DNA of 42,058 nt from Xanthoparmelia taractica (lineage: Eukaryota > Ascomycota > Lecanoromycetes > Lecanorales > Parmeliaceae), in the NCBI GenBank assembly GCA_033085395.1, contig JANQBS010000304.1:1-42058 (forward strand), read 5' to 3'. The notes beneath the pieces are model-generated. The model did no database searches. It was not told the origin of the DNA and saw nothing but the letters and a program-made list of their open reading frames with translations. Every line of letters starts with the position of its first letter. The stretch's first letter is position 1. A program made the position numbers and the translations under genes. Below are positions 1 through 11,721 of this stretch, in pieces.

Positions 1-236
1 GATTAAAAAGATATAATTTTTTAAAAAAAGTTAAAAAAAAGTTAAAAACGACTATGTTCAACAGATACCACACCTTTTCGACCCGTAGTGCTGATCGTGC
101 GGACCCTACGGAATTCGTACGGAAATGAACTTGTTAGATTTGCAGATAAATTTCCTTCGAGTTAGCACGATAAATACGTTTCAGCACGATTTAGTCTAAT
201 TAATCTTATTCGTCTATATCACGGTTTTAGCATATG

Positions 237-356
237 CTCTCCGAATACCAAGCCCGATATAGATTAATATTACTCCGGAGAAGAGTTTTCAGAGTCTTCG
301 TAGCATATTCGATCAAGCGAAGCAATTAATCTCACTACACGTCTATTCGTTCGTAA
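237..356 (+). repeat. direct repeat, left copy (possible terminal repeat)
   Basis: Matches 1088-1207 closely over about 120 bp. The differences are mostly C/T and G/A transitions, as expected if both copies were RIP-mutated independently. The 851-bp spacing would suit terminal repeats of a small or internally deleted element, but no target duplication was identified. Confidence 0.7.
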
Positions 357-1087
357 CAATATAATAGCAACGCCTCGATTCTAATTCTTCGCATATTGTC
401 ATATATGTAATTAGCCTAAGTAATCTTTGACTTATCTAATTCGAGTCTTCGTAATAATATTAATATCCTCCCCGAGCTTATTAGAATATTCGCCTTATAG
501 AACGTATAATATAACGACTTAATATATTGGGCTCATAACTCGAAAGAGGAGTGTTCGATCTCTCTGCGATCTTTATAATAGCGAGTGCGATAATACTAAG
601 AAGAGTAGATCTAATATATATTAAAGTTAAGAGCTAAGAAGTTAGAGATTAGGAAGTTATTATATATTAAAAGACCCATACGATCAAGATTCGATAATTC
701 AAATTACTCTACTTAATAGCACGTAGCCATACTACTTTTCATAAAAGTCAAATATTACTACATTACGAAGAAGCCTACTCGCCAGCCATATGCTTATTAG
801 CTAGCTAGCTTCGATCTCTTTATTAGAATATATACGTCTTACACATCAAATAAACCGTACGTCACTAAATAGCAAAGCACTAGTCAACGTTAAAGCGAGC
901 ATTTATTTCACATTAGTATTAGCCAACACATACTCATCTCGCCGTAGTTATCATTATTCAATTAAATTAATTAATTAGTTAATATATAATTAGCTATAAA
1001 TTAATAAAAGTATAATTTAAGATCTGAAATAACGAGAACGTTATTTTTTTTTGTTTTTATAGGCAATTGTCAGGATTTTAATATATA

Positions 1088-1207
1088 CTCTTCGAATACC
1101 AAGCCCGATATGGATTAATGTTACTTCGAAGAAGAGTTTTTAGAGTCTTCGTAGCATATTCGATTAAGCGAAGCAGTTAATCCCACTACACGTTCATTCG
1201 TTCGTGA
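1088..1207 (+). repeat. direct repeat, right copy
   Basis: Second copy of the 237-356 repeat. Shared landmarks include CGAATACCAAGCCCGATAT near the start and TAGCATATTCGAT in the middle. Both copies hold internal self-complementary pieces around the conserved TTCGAA/TCCGGA blocks. Confidence 0.7.
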
Positions 1208-2422
1208 TAGTCTATATCGATATATTTTAGTCGAATTAATAACTACTCGAAATTTTAGTAAATAAAGTTACTATTAATATAATTAGCACGATTTAGTAAG
1301 TAAGATAATTTTAAAATTTATACGTAAAGTCTTCGTAAGGCTCGTAATAGTTCTAATAATACTTTATAATATTAAATTTATTACGTATTACTTCGGGTAT
1401 TACTTTGAATATTATTCTGGCGAGAATATAATTTAGAACTTGCGATCTTAATATCTATTTCAAGATAACGTTAAGAATTATTACTATATATCGCTATCGA
1501 ATCTTATTATCGATTATAGAAAAAATTATATAGAGCTAAATATAGAGCTAAGTTACGTAACTAATATTAATAATAAGTAGTATTTATTAACTATATTAAA
1601 ATCGTGTTAATAATAAAGTTAAAGTTATTAATTTAACGAATTCTACGAAAATCGTATTAAAAATTATTAGATTTACTAACTATACTAAAAGCGCAATTTC
1701 CGTAGAATCCGCCAAGTTCGCAATTTTAAAATTAATAGTACGATTTTAGAAATACCAATGAACTTCGAGCTAGAAATCCTTATAAGTAATAGAATATAAC
1801 TAGAAAGTTAAGAAAGATACTTCGAATATTTCGAAAAGATATTTACTTAGCGAATAACAAATAAGAAACTAAGCTTTATAAAAGCGTCGAGTATTATAGT
1901 ATTAGCGAAGCACGAACGATTTCGCTATTATTCTATATTAATATAGAGCTAAAATTAATTAGATACTTTCTAGTCTAAGAGCTCGAAGATAGCTAATATA
2001 AAAATTTATATATATTATACTAAAATCTAAATAGAATATAAGAAAGATAGAAGAATAATTAATTACTTAAAATTTATTAAGACTTTAGCTCTCTATAGTA
2101 TCGTCTATATCTTCTTAGTAAAAGAAATATAGAGATTTAGATAGTTAAGAAGATACTCGAATAACTTAGTTTAATATTATTAGAAGATAGCGTTAAAGAG
2201 ATTTAATTCATAACAATAAATTAGCTATAATATTAATATCGAGAAGAAAAGTACTAGATTAGAACTTTAGTTTTAAACGACTTTTTTATATAGATTACTA
2301 CTTTCGAGTTCTATTTAAGTAAAAGAGTGTATATAATAAACTAAAGATTAGAAGAACACGTAGAATAGATCTTCTCTATTCGCTATATATATATAATACT
2401 TCTATACATTATCTATAGTACC

Positions 2423-2463
2423 TTAAGATAGCTATTTAAAATTATATAACTTAGCTATCTTAA
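2423..2463. repeat. AT-rich hairpin in RIP block
   Basis: Two 12-nt arms (TTAAGATAGCTA and its complement) flank a 17-nt AT-rich loop. It may be a remnant of a transposon terminus or chance in low-complexity DNA. Confidence 0.45.
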
Positions 2464-2960
2464 AGAGCTTTGTATCTCTTAATTATCGTATTATTACTTA
2501 GTCTCTTAAATCTTCTATATTTTTCTCTATACGCCTTAATCTTTATTATAATCGTTTTATATATATCTACTTCTATAATTATCTTTAATAGCGACTTCTT
2601 TAAAATCGCTAGCTAATATTAATCGTTACGTTCTTTATTAGATTATTAGCTTTACTTCTATTTCGCTTCGCTATTACTTCTTCGATAATTATATAGTTAT
2701 AGACTAAATAGCGCTAGGCGAAAGAGTCTATTAGAGATATAGTAGATATTAAAAATTAGTACTCTATATAAGTATAGATATTAGTAGAGTTTATACTCCG
2801 AGAACTTTATAAAAAAATCTTATTCTCTCTCGTCTTTAATAGAGATAACTTATTATATTAATCTACCCGTTAAACTTCTAATCTCTTATAGTCTCTATAG
2901 CTATTCTCGTAATAATAATTAAGCTAAAGAGATTAACTTTTATTTATATTTTAATCTAGC

Positions 2961-3672
2961 TATCTAAATGGTAGAGAAGTTAATATCCCATACCATCCCA
3001 TATCTTTTCGGCCACTATCTATTTTCAAAGTCTAACCCACCTTGTTTCCTTGCTATTCTCATCTACAAAACTCTACACATTATTTGGCCCGGGGCTGGCC
3101 CGAAACTGAATTGCTATTTTGGCTATTGTGGCGGGTGGCCCACGGGGTGCGTTTGTGGCTCAGGAGCTGGGACATGCGCTATTTAGCCCCGGGCGCCCCG
3201 GGCTGGCCCCCCCGAATCGCCGATGAAGCTGTGGATTTATAATGCTTAATAAGCTTACGATATAGACACTGAACATAGCGTCAGTTAGGGATGAGTTTTT
3301 GCAGGGGAGCTCCTGTGGTGGAGAGGCAATTAGCACCACCCGTGCCACCCTAGTTCCAGGACCACTCAATAATGTGTTCAAGCTGAATCGACACTTAGTG
3401 CCACGGCGGCAACGCCCGCGTTAGAAGTCGCAGCAGGCTCCAGGCTATTGGCTCCTGGTCTATTGTGTCTTGAAATCACATCAAATGACATCACAAGACC
3501 AGACCAAACGCTTAAATTATAACAGAGCAACACACAACGGTCAAAAGTCCTAAGAATCCCGCCTCGCAGCCCGGGAGGCCGATTGGCGGCGTTATCGCTG
3601 GATGACTCCTCCTTAATAAAGAATGCCACTTTTTGAGAAGAAATTTCCACTTCTTCTCATCAACGAAGGTCA
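2961..3672. other. non-coding transition zone, no supported gene
   Basis: Base composition returns to normal here. There are GC-rich patches at 3084-3104 and 3183-3215 made of self-complementary CCCGGG-type runs. The open frames are short, overlap on both strands and show no recognisable motif, so none is called. Confidence 0.5.
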
Positions 3673-3924
3673 TTAAGAAGAGGGCGGGAAAAGGAGTTCC
3701 CCATTTTCAAGTTGCGCGAATATTTCTGTCACCCGCGAGCCACCCCCGATAATTTCGATCGCTATGTGACGGTAAAAATGAGCTTTCGAGATAAACAGAT
3801 CACCTGCTTTCTGGTACCATTCATTGAGCTCCTTTTCCGGTACAAATGCTGGGTCTTCACCTACAGATACGAGATCGAGAAGAGCTTTCCACCACCTATG
3901 TCGTTCTAGTTTCGCGCATTCCAT
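3673..3924 (-). CDS. short hypothetical ORF (83 aa) abutting the membrane-protein stop
   Basis: This frame starts with an ATG whose A is the last base of the upstream stop codon (TAATG) and runs 83 residues with a mixed, plausible composition. It has no motif or membrane segment that I recognise. It could be a separate small gene, a remnant of a former neighbour, or a further exon of the membrane protein reached by an unseen intron. Nothing in the sequence decides between these. Confidence 0.25.
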   Translation of the reverse strand: MECAKLERHRWWKALLDLVSVGEDPAFVPEKELNEWYQKAGDLFISKAHFYRHIAIEIIGGGSRVTEIFAQLENGELLFPPSS

Positions 3925-5394
3925 TACCGTTGCACAAAGTTGTCAGTTGCAAGGCTACCGTCATCTCCAGAGTTGCCCACTCTGACATCAACAGTCTTCC
4001 AAATTCCTGTGTCCAGGTTCGCCCCGGACACACTATGAGGCGGCAAGATACTCTCTCTCCCACTGTCCTGGCTGAGGGCTCGGTTCGCTTTCATGTTCCA
4101 TGGTTTCATAGGGATATGATTCTTTCGCAAACTCCTGGAGCCCCTGGAGCCCCTAGACATCTCAGGGCTAGGAGCTCGGCTCCGAAACAAAGCATTAGTG
4201 ATACTCGAGAACTTTTGGAGTGAGTAGAAATAGCCGGAGCGAGGACTTGACACGCCAGTTATCCTTTCGCTTGGAGAGGCCTTGCCTTTGAACTTGTTTA
4301 CCGTTTGTAAGACGAGCGCACGGCAGGGTGGGATAGAGCCGGCGATAATGCCAACGTAATACTCAGCACTACTCCAGATTGCCAAAGCAACATTATCCCC
4401 TATTGAAGGTCACTTGGTCGAGGATCAAAACGAAGAAAGTCGATGTAGCACATACATGTTGGATCTGTTTCTGATCGGAGATCTTTTATATAAGTGATTC
4501 TGAAAATACCACATATCATTGCCCTAAGTATAGCGGGTCAGCTGCATTCTCAACTGAGGAGTCCTCGACGAGAATATGCAGCGGCGGCTGATAGAAGGCG
4601 AGCCACAGACTTACAAGGAGCCTAAGCCAAGTAATAAGACTACGGAGATTTTCGTTCTTCGGCTCATATGAAGATCCCCAATGATCTGCCAAGGGAGGAT
4701 AGCGCACAGAAAGTCGGTCAATATAGACATAGCTATTGAGAAAGTCAGCATCAGCAAAAGTTGAAGAGATTTAGGTATCGAACCAGTTGAGCAGTATGAA
4801 ACGATTGTTAATGCAGAAGTGGGAAGGCAGTTAGCCGTCAATGCTATGGTGGGATCCCAAATCCCAGCAATCGGTCTACACTGTACGAATATTATAACGA
4901 TAGTCGCAACAGTGGAGCTGATCAGAAGGGCGATGGTGGTAAAAAGTGAGTGTCTAAGCCACCTTCGTAGACCGCCAATCCTCAGCAGAAATAATGCCAC
5001 GGATAACTTCACCAGACAGATAATAAGATTGGTAAAGAGCCCTGAGACGAAGTTCAGTTTCTTAAATCGAATGAGCTGTGCGGCGTCTAAGTAGTAGATG
5101 TGCCTCCCAAAGCCAGCACGCATCAAGAACACGTCGACTCCGAATTTCGCTACAGTGAGACACTATCGTAACTCATAGTAAGTTATCAGGGAAATCTGTT
5201 TTGGTCAAGAGAGATCTCACCAACGCAGCCAACATAGTCCAATCATCCCAGCCAAAGGGTTTGTTTCCCACTGCGCGCGCAATAAAGCGTACAGTTACAG
5301 TGGCAATGGAAAGGCTGGTCAGAACAGCCCAAATAGTGATTGTTTTGGCTGCTTTATTCTGGTCACCATCTGGTGGAGGCAGTCCTTTGTCCAT
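3924..5394 (-). CDS. fungal rhodopsin-domain integral membrane protein (Pth11-like group)
   Basis: Four exons join in frame: 5221-5394, 4615-5162, 4456-4499 and 3924-4399, giving 413 aa. The donors are GTGAGA, GTAAGT and GTATGT, and all acceptors are AG. The first ATG opens the frame at 5394. The N-terminal part has several hydrophobic helices, the family motif FGWDDWTM (residues about 47-54) and, after splicing, DPTWDNVALAIWSSAEY followed by VGIIAGSIPPCRAL, both hallmarks of the fungal rhodopsin-like membrane domain (seven helices, cytoplasmic tail). The Ser/Arg-rich tail after about residue 290 is predicted cytosolic. Relatives include Pth11-type receptors and many uncharacterised proteins near secondary-metabolite clusters. 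A sensing role is inference; membrane location is well supported. The middle exons are too short to stand as open frames and were placed by protein-family continuity. Confidence 0.86.
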
Positions 5395-6629
5395 TAGGTA
5401 CGCAGACTTCCTTTTAAGTGACGCTGAAGATGATCACAAATTTTTTATTTCGATCCGTCTTTGAAGTCGAAGCTATTCCACAGAGTGCGAATGTCAATAA
5501 GAATTGGTCTGGATCCTGGCTCCAGCTGGGGGTTGTTGTCTTATTTGAGTCCATTTCTTGGCTTAAGCTGACACATTATACATCATCATGCGGTTATGCA
5601 GGAGGTCAGATCTAGCCTTGTAGCTAGGAGCCACCTGGAAACTTCTGTATCAGGAGATGCAAGTCCGAACAAATATGTACTGTACAGCCTAATCTGAGGT
5701 ACCTAGTAACAGACAGCTTGCCATCGCACAATTCGCTGCATGCAATGAGTCTGATGAGAATAACTTGCAGGATGCAGGATGTATGTGACCCCAAGAAAAT
5801 ATTCGCAACTCTACCCTATCTCTCGAGGACTATGCACCTCGGTAACGTCGGCAAGGTGGAAAAGATCTTCGAAAGTCGCGACCCAATTGCATCCACCTTA
5901 CTATTTGTAGGAATCAGCCAATACGAGGCCAGCATTTGGTCATTTTGGCAGCGTTGAAAAGACACCTCTGTCACCTTACGAGCAAGAAGATGTTGCGGTG
6001 TTGGAGTCGCGTGCTGTGGGGTATGAGGAAAAAGAGGAGATGTTTCCTTGGAGCGCCCAGTCTCCAAGAGTACGGAGCAGAAAATGCCTTGGTGGGACTT
6101 TAAGAAAAACATCTCTGCATCATTTCAGCCCCAGATTTTTACATTTTCGAGGAATTGCTAGGCGTAGTGTCCAGGGTGCCAGGCAAACCTTCAGGTGGGC
6201 GTCATCCTAGATCTTGGCGTCAAGGACTTTTGGCGCTGCATCGTATCGTAGAGTAGCTCGCAATTCCAGCTTCCGTTATTATGCCAGGTGCTTATGAATC
6301 ATCACGCCGAATGCGGGTTTTGCATATACCTCGGTCCGGAGAGGGAAGCGATCCAATCGGGTCACACGGTCGAGACGTTGCAGCTTTGCTCAGCAGCTCT
6401 ATGGTACGTACTCATCTCGATTGCGGTCAAATGTCGGACACGTGGTTCCAATCCTCGCGGCATATGCAAAGCGCTAACATCTTTTTCCCCCGTCCCCGAT
6501 CATCTCTATCGCAGCAAAGCGCTCTATTATGCAAGGGAGCGGATTTGGCTTTGTCCCGCTAGACTGGCCGTGCATGAACACCCAATTCGCCGCGCAATGC
6601 CAAGCAATCTTATTTAGCCCTGCACACGC
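5395..6629. other. gene-poor interval with possible ORF debris
   Basis: 5395-5700 is the presumed promoter of the membrane-protein gene. Between about 5718 and 6210 two plus-strand frames carry protein-like composition that changes frame near 5955 (FESRDPIASTLLF, then EKTPLSPYEQEDVAVLESR). This could be the decayed remains of a gene, but I recognise no family. Frames at 6281-6617 overlap each other and have no motifs. Confidence 0.35.
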
Positions 6630-7360
6630 TAAAAGGCGCCGGCTCTTATATACTACTATTGTTTAGTTCTTTTCTCACACCTATTATCTATTTAAGAATA
6701 ACGATATTGACACTCGTATAAGAGATAGTAATAATAGATTATAATCTTTATTCACTTTACGAGTTAATAGCTCTAAGCAAATTATTTATATATTACTATT
6801 AATAGTAATCGAAAAGGTATGAAATATACTAGTATATACATCTATCGAGATAATTTAGATTCGATATCTAGAATAGAATAGAGAAGATTAAATTCTATAT
6901 TATTAAAAGAATATAAGATTTTTTACGAATTCTATACGAACTAAGTAGTAAACTAAGTCTATTTAGACTAGCGTATATTCTATTCGAACTAGCGCTTTTC
7001 TATTTAGATTAGTCTATTACGTAAGTAGATACTATTCTAGTTAATATTAAGATAGTATTTAAAAGTTATATTCTATTCTATCTTATATCTTTTCGATTAC
7101 TAACTATTAATCGCGAGCTACGAGATTTAAATTATAAGCTTATAAGAATATTAATCTAACGAGTCTAATATCTTTATTTTTTATTCTACAATTAATCTCG
7201 CGATAGTCTATTTAATCTAACGTAGTCGAAGTCTTAATAAGCTTTAAATAACTATACTTTAAAACTCGAATAAAATCTTAGCTATAACGAGATTGATTTA
7301 TACGAGCTCGATATAATAGCGTTAAAGTTTTAATAATTCTATCGACTCTAGCTAGGATAA
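6630..7360. mobile_element. short RIP-affected AT-rich patch
   Basis: A second AT-rich block with CA/TG depletion and no surviving frame, bounded by normal sequence on both sides. It is probably the remnant of a transposon; no termini or coding motifs were recognised. Confidence 0.6.
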
Positions 7361-8808
7361 TGGAAAGATGGAGTGGGGCTAAGGTAAGATAGTTGCATTT
7401 CCACCTTGCCAATTTACACTACGTTTATTTTCCTTCGTCACGTGCATATGCAGTTGTGCACAAAATGCCAAGAGGGACGAAGCTTCTGGGTCCCAATTAG
7501 CCATCACATCTCCCTTTCTAAGCCAGCATATGATGCATAGGTACTTGGTACATTATCGTCAGTCTTACGGAAGATCTTTGCACTTAAATCCAAGGTACTT
7601 TATCAACCAATGAACATCAAATGCTCGGCCTACCCGCGTCACGCTAGGGGTTCGATTAGCGGATCTCCGAAATCCGAATACCCGAAAGTATATAAGAACC
7701 TTCGGCGCTCGCTGGATAACTCTGGTCTGACGCGACGCCTCGCCGCCAACACGGTTCCTTGAGTTAGGCCTTCAATTAGCCATCCCTTAGATGGCGGGCG
7801 GCGGTCTCGGTGGATAGTGATAGTGATGGGAAAAGGCGAGAAGCGAAAGGCGAAGGGAAGAAACATGTTGGGAAGCCAACAATGTCTCGAGGTCCCTTGT
7901 CTCTTTGGGCTGTTCAAAAAAAGTTCATCATTACCTACTTCAAATTTAATTTTCCCGAGAGAGTATTGTTTGGATCCGTATAAAAAAAAAAAAAACGCTC
8001 AGCATACACTATGCTCATAATTGTAAAGATAAAAAAAGGTTAGAAGGCGAGAATGATTTGTAGATGCTGTGGATAATCAATGTCTACCTCGTGATCCTCG
8101 GAATCCTCGAGACCGAATCTGCTTTCTACCCCATTCTCTCACTGAGGTGGTTTAGGTAGTCGTGATTCGACGTAGATAGAAATTAATAAGTTGTGATATG
8201 TCTCTAACAGAGTTTGGTACCTCACCACTGAACAAGGGAGACGGGACGGAAGGGGGAACCAACCCGGACATCTGCATGACATCACCGAAGAGTTGCCCGT
8301 AAGATGCCAAGCCCGACGCTAAAGCGATCTGCATCAGGCGAGAAGCTGATTCCTAGGTACTTTAGGTGTACAGCAATGCCCACCGCCGGCCTTCGTCTAC
8401 AGCGAACCTGCGAGATTCGAGCGTGCTGCCATGCCAGCCCTTTCTTGCTTCGGCTGTCGCTACTTTGTCTTAACTTTAAAGCTGCAAGTCGGGCCTCGCT
8501 GTTATGCATCTCGCTGCATTAACCATTCATTCTTTCCGGGGGCAATTCTCGGAATACATGGGAAGATGGAGTCCAGTATCAAGCTAGGTCTGTAGCTGCG
8601 GTGTTGCATCAAGGTCATGTCAGCACACTCCATGATCAACTTAGCATGTGCCCGTGCAAACAGACCCCTGAATAGCTATATGGTTTGTATATTTCCAATA
8701 TCATTTCCAGATATCATTCCCCATCCTACTACACCTCGTAGACAGTCGTGACCAACATATATCAATCACAGTTGACGACACTTTTAGAATAGCCATCTTG
8801 TGAACACA
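7361..8808. other. intergenic region and presumed promoter of the oxidase gene
   Basis: Open frames here are short and occur on both strands without motifs. A 14-nt-scale poly-A run lies near 7982. The last 300 bp before 8809 should hold the promoter of the BBE-type oxidase. I looked for an exact TCG-N5-CGA site there and found none. Confidence 0.5.
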
Positions 8809-10419
8809 ATGCTTAGCCCTTCTATAATAAAGCAGCTTCAGGCCGAGTTGAAGGGTGTGTCAATCTTGACTCCAGACTCAGAAGGTTACGAAGCGAGTCT
8901 CAAAAGATGGAGTGAGACGGCAGAAAAGAGAGCCGTAAGCCCATCAACACTTCCCAGCTTCCAGCCTCATAAGAATGACCTTTTCGCCGTGTCAAGGGCG
9001 CTGTCGCGCAGGTGACAACCCCGGAAGAAGTCGCCATTGTCATCAAGTTCGCGCGCAAGCACAATATCGAACAAGTCATCCGCGGTGGAGGCCATAGCAC
9101 TAATGGCGCCTCTTCAACAGAGGGCGGCATCGTCATTGACCTCTCCAAGATGAATCGCGTCACTGTTGACCCAACCAACATGACTGTCTCCGCTGAGGGC
9201 GGTTGTCTCTGGAAGGACGTTGATGAAGCCGCTGGAGACTACGGTCTAGCCGCCGTTGGCGGCACTGTAAACCACACCGGCATCGGGGGACTCACCCTGG
9301 GCGGCGGCTATGGATACCTGACTGGACGCTATGGCCTCGTCATCGATAATCTCCTGTCAGTCAAGCTCGTCACGGCCGATTCAGATATTGTAACCGCATC
9401 ACCTGACGAAAACCCAGACCTCTTCTGGGCCATTCGCGGTGCAGGTGCCAGCTTCGGTGCCGTAGTCGAATTTACCTACCGCGCCCACCAACAGCGAGAA
9501 CCTGTCTGGGCAGGCATGGCCGCTTTCCCTCTCGACAAGCTCTCGACAATTGTAAAATTTGCAGACGACTTCGCCCTTGCCGCCAACCAAGATGCCAGCT
9601 TCAACTTTGGCTTCACCACCCCACCCCATGCCCCGGGGCCCATGCTAGTGACGCTCGGATTCTACAATGGCTTGGGCGTCCAAGGCAAAAAGATCTTTGC
9701 GCCTCTGTTCGAGGCTGGGCCCATCTTCCAAAACTTCGGTCCCATGCCTTACTGCAAAGTCAACGCCTTATTGAACGAGTCCGCCGGCTACGGCGGGCGC
9801 AAGATCGTCGGCGGTGCCGCGTGTGCCGTTCCCTTCGCCCCGGACTTTTACGAGAGCATCAAGGAGGACCTGCTGGCCTTCATAAAGGAAGTCCCGGCGG
9901 CCAAGGAATCAATGGTCGTGTTTGAATTGGTGCATCATGGCCAACTCCGTGGGGTGGATGCCGAGGCCACGGCGTTTGCCAACAGGGGGCCCTACTATAA
10001 TGCGGTTTGTATGACCAAGTGGGAGGACCCGGAGGACGACGACAAGTGTCGTGATTTCACTCAGCGATTGAAGGAGAGGATCAGCGAGTATCTGATCAAG
10101 ACTGCGGACGTGGGGCCGGAGCATGTGGGCAAATACGAGAATTATAATGGTGAGTCTTCCAAAAGCAGAAGCAAGAAGGACAATGAAGAAAGGAAAGAAA
10201 GACCATACTGATCTCCCCGCCTCCCTCTTACCAGATCTTTCCGACGGCCGCACGGAAAAAATGTACGGCGCGCACGACGAGAAACTCGTCTCCCTCAAGC
10301 TGAGATACGACCCCGCCAACGTCTTCAACAAATGGGGCGACGTCACCGCCCAAGCCGTGGAGCAGAACCATGCCTACAACACTATGAATCTGAAACCGAG
10401 ACAGATCGCCGTCGAGTGA
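8809..10419 (+). CDS. FAD-linked oxidoreductase, BBE-like (secreted-type signal absent)
   Basis: Three exons (8809-8934, 8997-10149, 10235-10419; donors GTAAGC and GTGAGT) give 487 aa. The FAD-binding PCMH domain spans roughly residues 40-215 with RGGGHSTNG, where His75 is the expected covalent FAD attachment site. The segment VGGTVNHTGIGGLTLGGGYG (about 130-149) follows. The C-terminal BBE block contains LRYDPANVFNKWG. The second attachment Cys of bicovalent members is absent (Thr/Val/Asn at the site), so monocovalent flavin is expected. There is no hydrophobic signal peptide, so a cytosolic enzyme is likely. In fungal clusters this family catalyses two-electron oxidations, including ring closures, dehydrogenations and phenol chemistry; the substrate here is unknown. 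The upstream GTG at 8800 was rejected for ATG 8809. The gene lies left of the regulator gene and is transcribed in the same direction. Confidence 0.93.
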
Positions 10420-11721
10420 TGCTTACATACATACATACGTAGCGATGAGGATATTAGCATCGTTTGTCGTTATAGAATTAGACGGGTATGGGCTATCTAG
10501 CCAGCTTATTCGTATTTGGAAAAACCAATCTCCAAAATGGCTTCGAGGTCTTTTGGATAGCAAGTGGCGTAGACGTCGTTGCGGTCGTTGCTCAGCCGTC
10601 CATTCCTCGTTCTATATAGCAAGTGAATGATTGATATCCACACTCGTGTCTTATCTTTACAATGAAAGATATTTACAGGGTACTCATATAGCTTTGTTGC
10701 GATGTGAAACCCCTTACGCGCTGTGAAGATCCATGGGCCATTTGTTGATACCGCGGTGGTGGGGTTGAGAGACTGCTGGCTATATTCGTGGGCGTGACCT
10801 GTGCCCATGCTTCCACTGTGTGCGTCTGGGCTGCTTTGTCGTATCTCGCGTGCATATATATATACATATGCCATACCGGGGCAGTAGCCCTGGCGGTTAC
10901 AGATAGATATAGTCACCAGGTCATCCCCTCCCTAGCAAGGGACACAAGTCTCTGGGACGTAAAGAATCGTGTTTGCAATGCGACTGCCTTACTACCTGTC
11001 CTATCGTTGCAATCAATCTAAGAGAAACTCCCCGGGATGGCGTGGAGTAAAAGCAGTTGTGTAAAAACAGCTCGTATTCATTGTTTCCAAGATTCCCCCC
11101 ACGGCCCATGAGTGAGGCGAGATAGCCTGGTATCCCCAGTGACTTTTCTTCCGCAAGGGAAAAGCTGGGGTGTGGTGGCTGCTTACGGGAAGTTTCTTTG
11201 GAAGCCTTGTGAATTGGCCAAGGCATGGGCGCAAAAGTAAAATCGAAACCGGTGTGTTTCGACGGATGGGAAGGCTCAGAGTACGAACGCGGCGGGAAAT
11301 AGACTCCAACAGCCCTTTTCTATGCATGGACCCCTGCTATCCAACGGCTGTCCAGTCTGGTCAATCCATGTGGCTAGTTTTCTCAAGGAGTAAGCAGGTG
11401 GAAATGTTGACTGGGTGTTCTACTTGGCATTAGGGGGCCATGACCGGCCTACCTACGCCGTATTCTTGGTATTGGTGCCGCAGGGTCCAGCTTTTTAGAC
11501 TCCACTAGCCATGTTGCTGGCCCCCGGGAGCAGAGGTCGTGGCACTTGGCACATGGGATCTGCTTTTCCGGGTAAAAAGAGTCAGCCCTAGAGGTATATA
11601 GCGCCAGCAATGCCGATCTTAGCTGGGATTTGACTTGAAGAAGCCGTAGGGCTTGTCTTCCAGGGTTGAAAATAATGGAGGGATCTCCGCTGTCGGGAAA
11701 CTAAGGTAATCGTTGCGTTAC

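Larger units (their letters stand above)
1..2960. mobile_element. RIP-degraded AT-rich repeat block
   Basis: This block is very AT-rich, has almost no CA or TG dinucleotides, abundant TA and retained CG, which is the pattern left by repeat-induced point mutation (CpA to TpA on both strands). No reading frame of useful length survives. It contains a direct repeat of about 120 bp (237-356 and 1088-1207) and a 12-bp-arm hairpin (2423-2463). It is probably one or more dead transposons; I could not recognise the family. The AT-rich character stops abruptly near 2960. Confidence 0.75.

Noticed and set aside
6380..6470. tRNA-like B-box GGTTCCAATCC near 6450
   Set aside because: No matching acceptor stem (GCCGCGA expected upstream) and the T-stem has a mismatch; no convincing cloverleaf.
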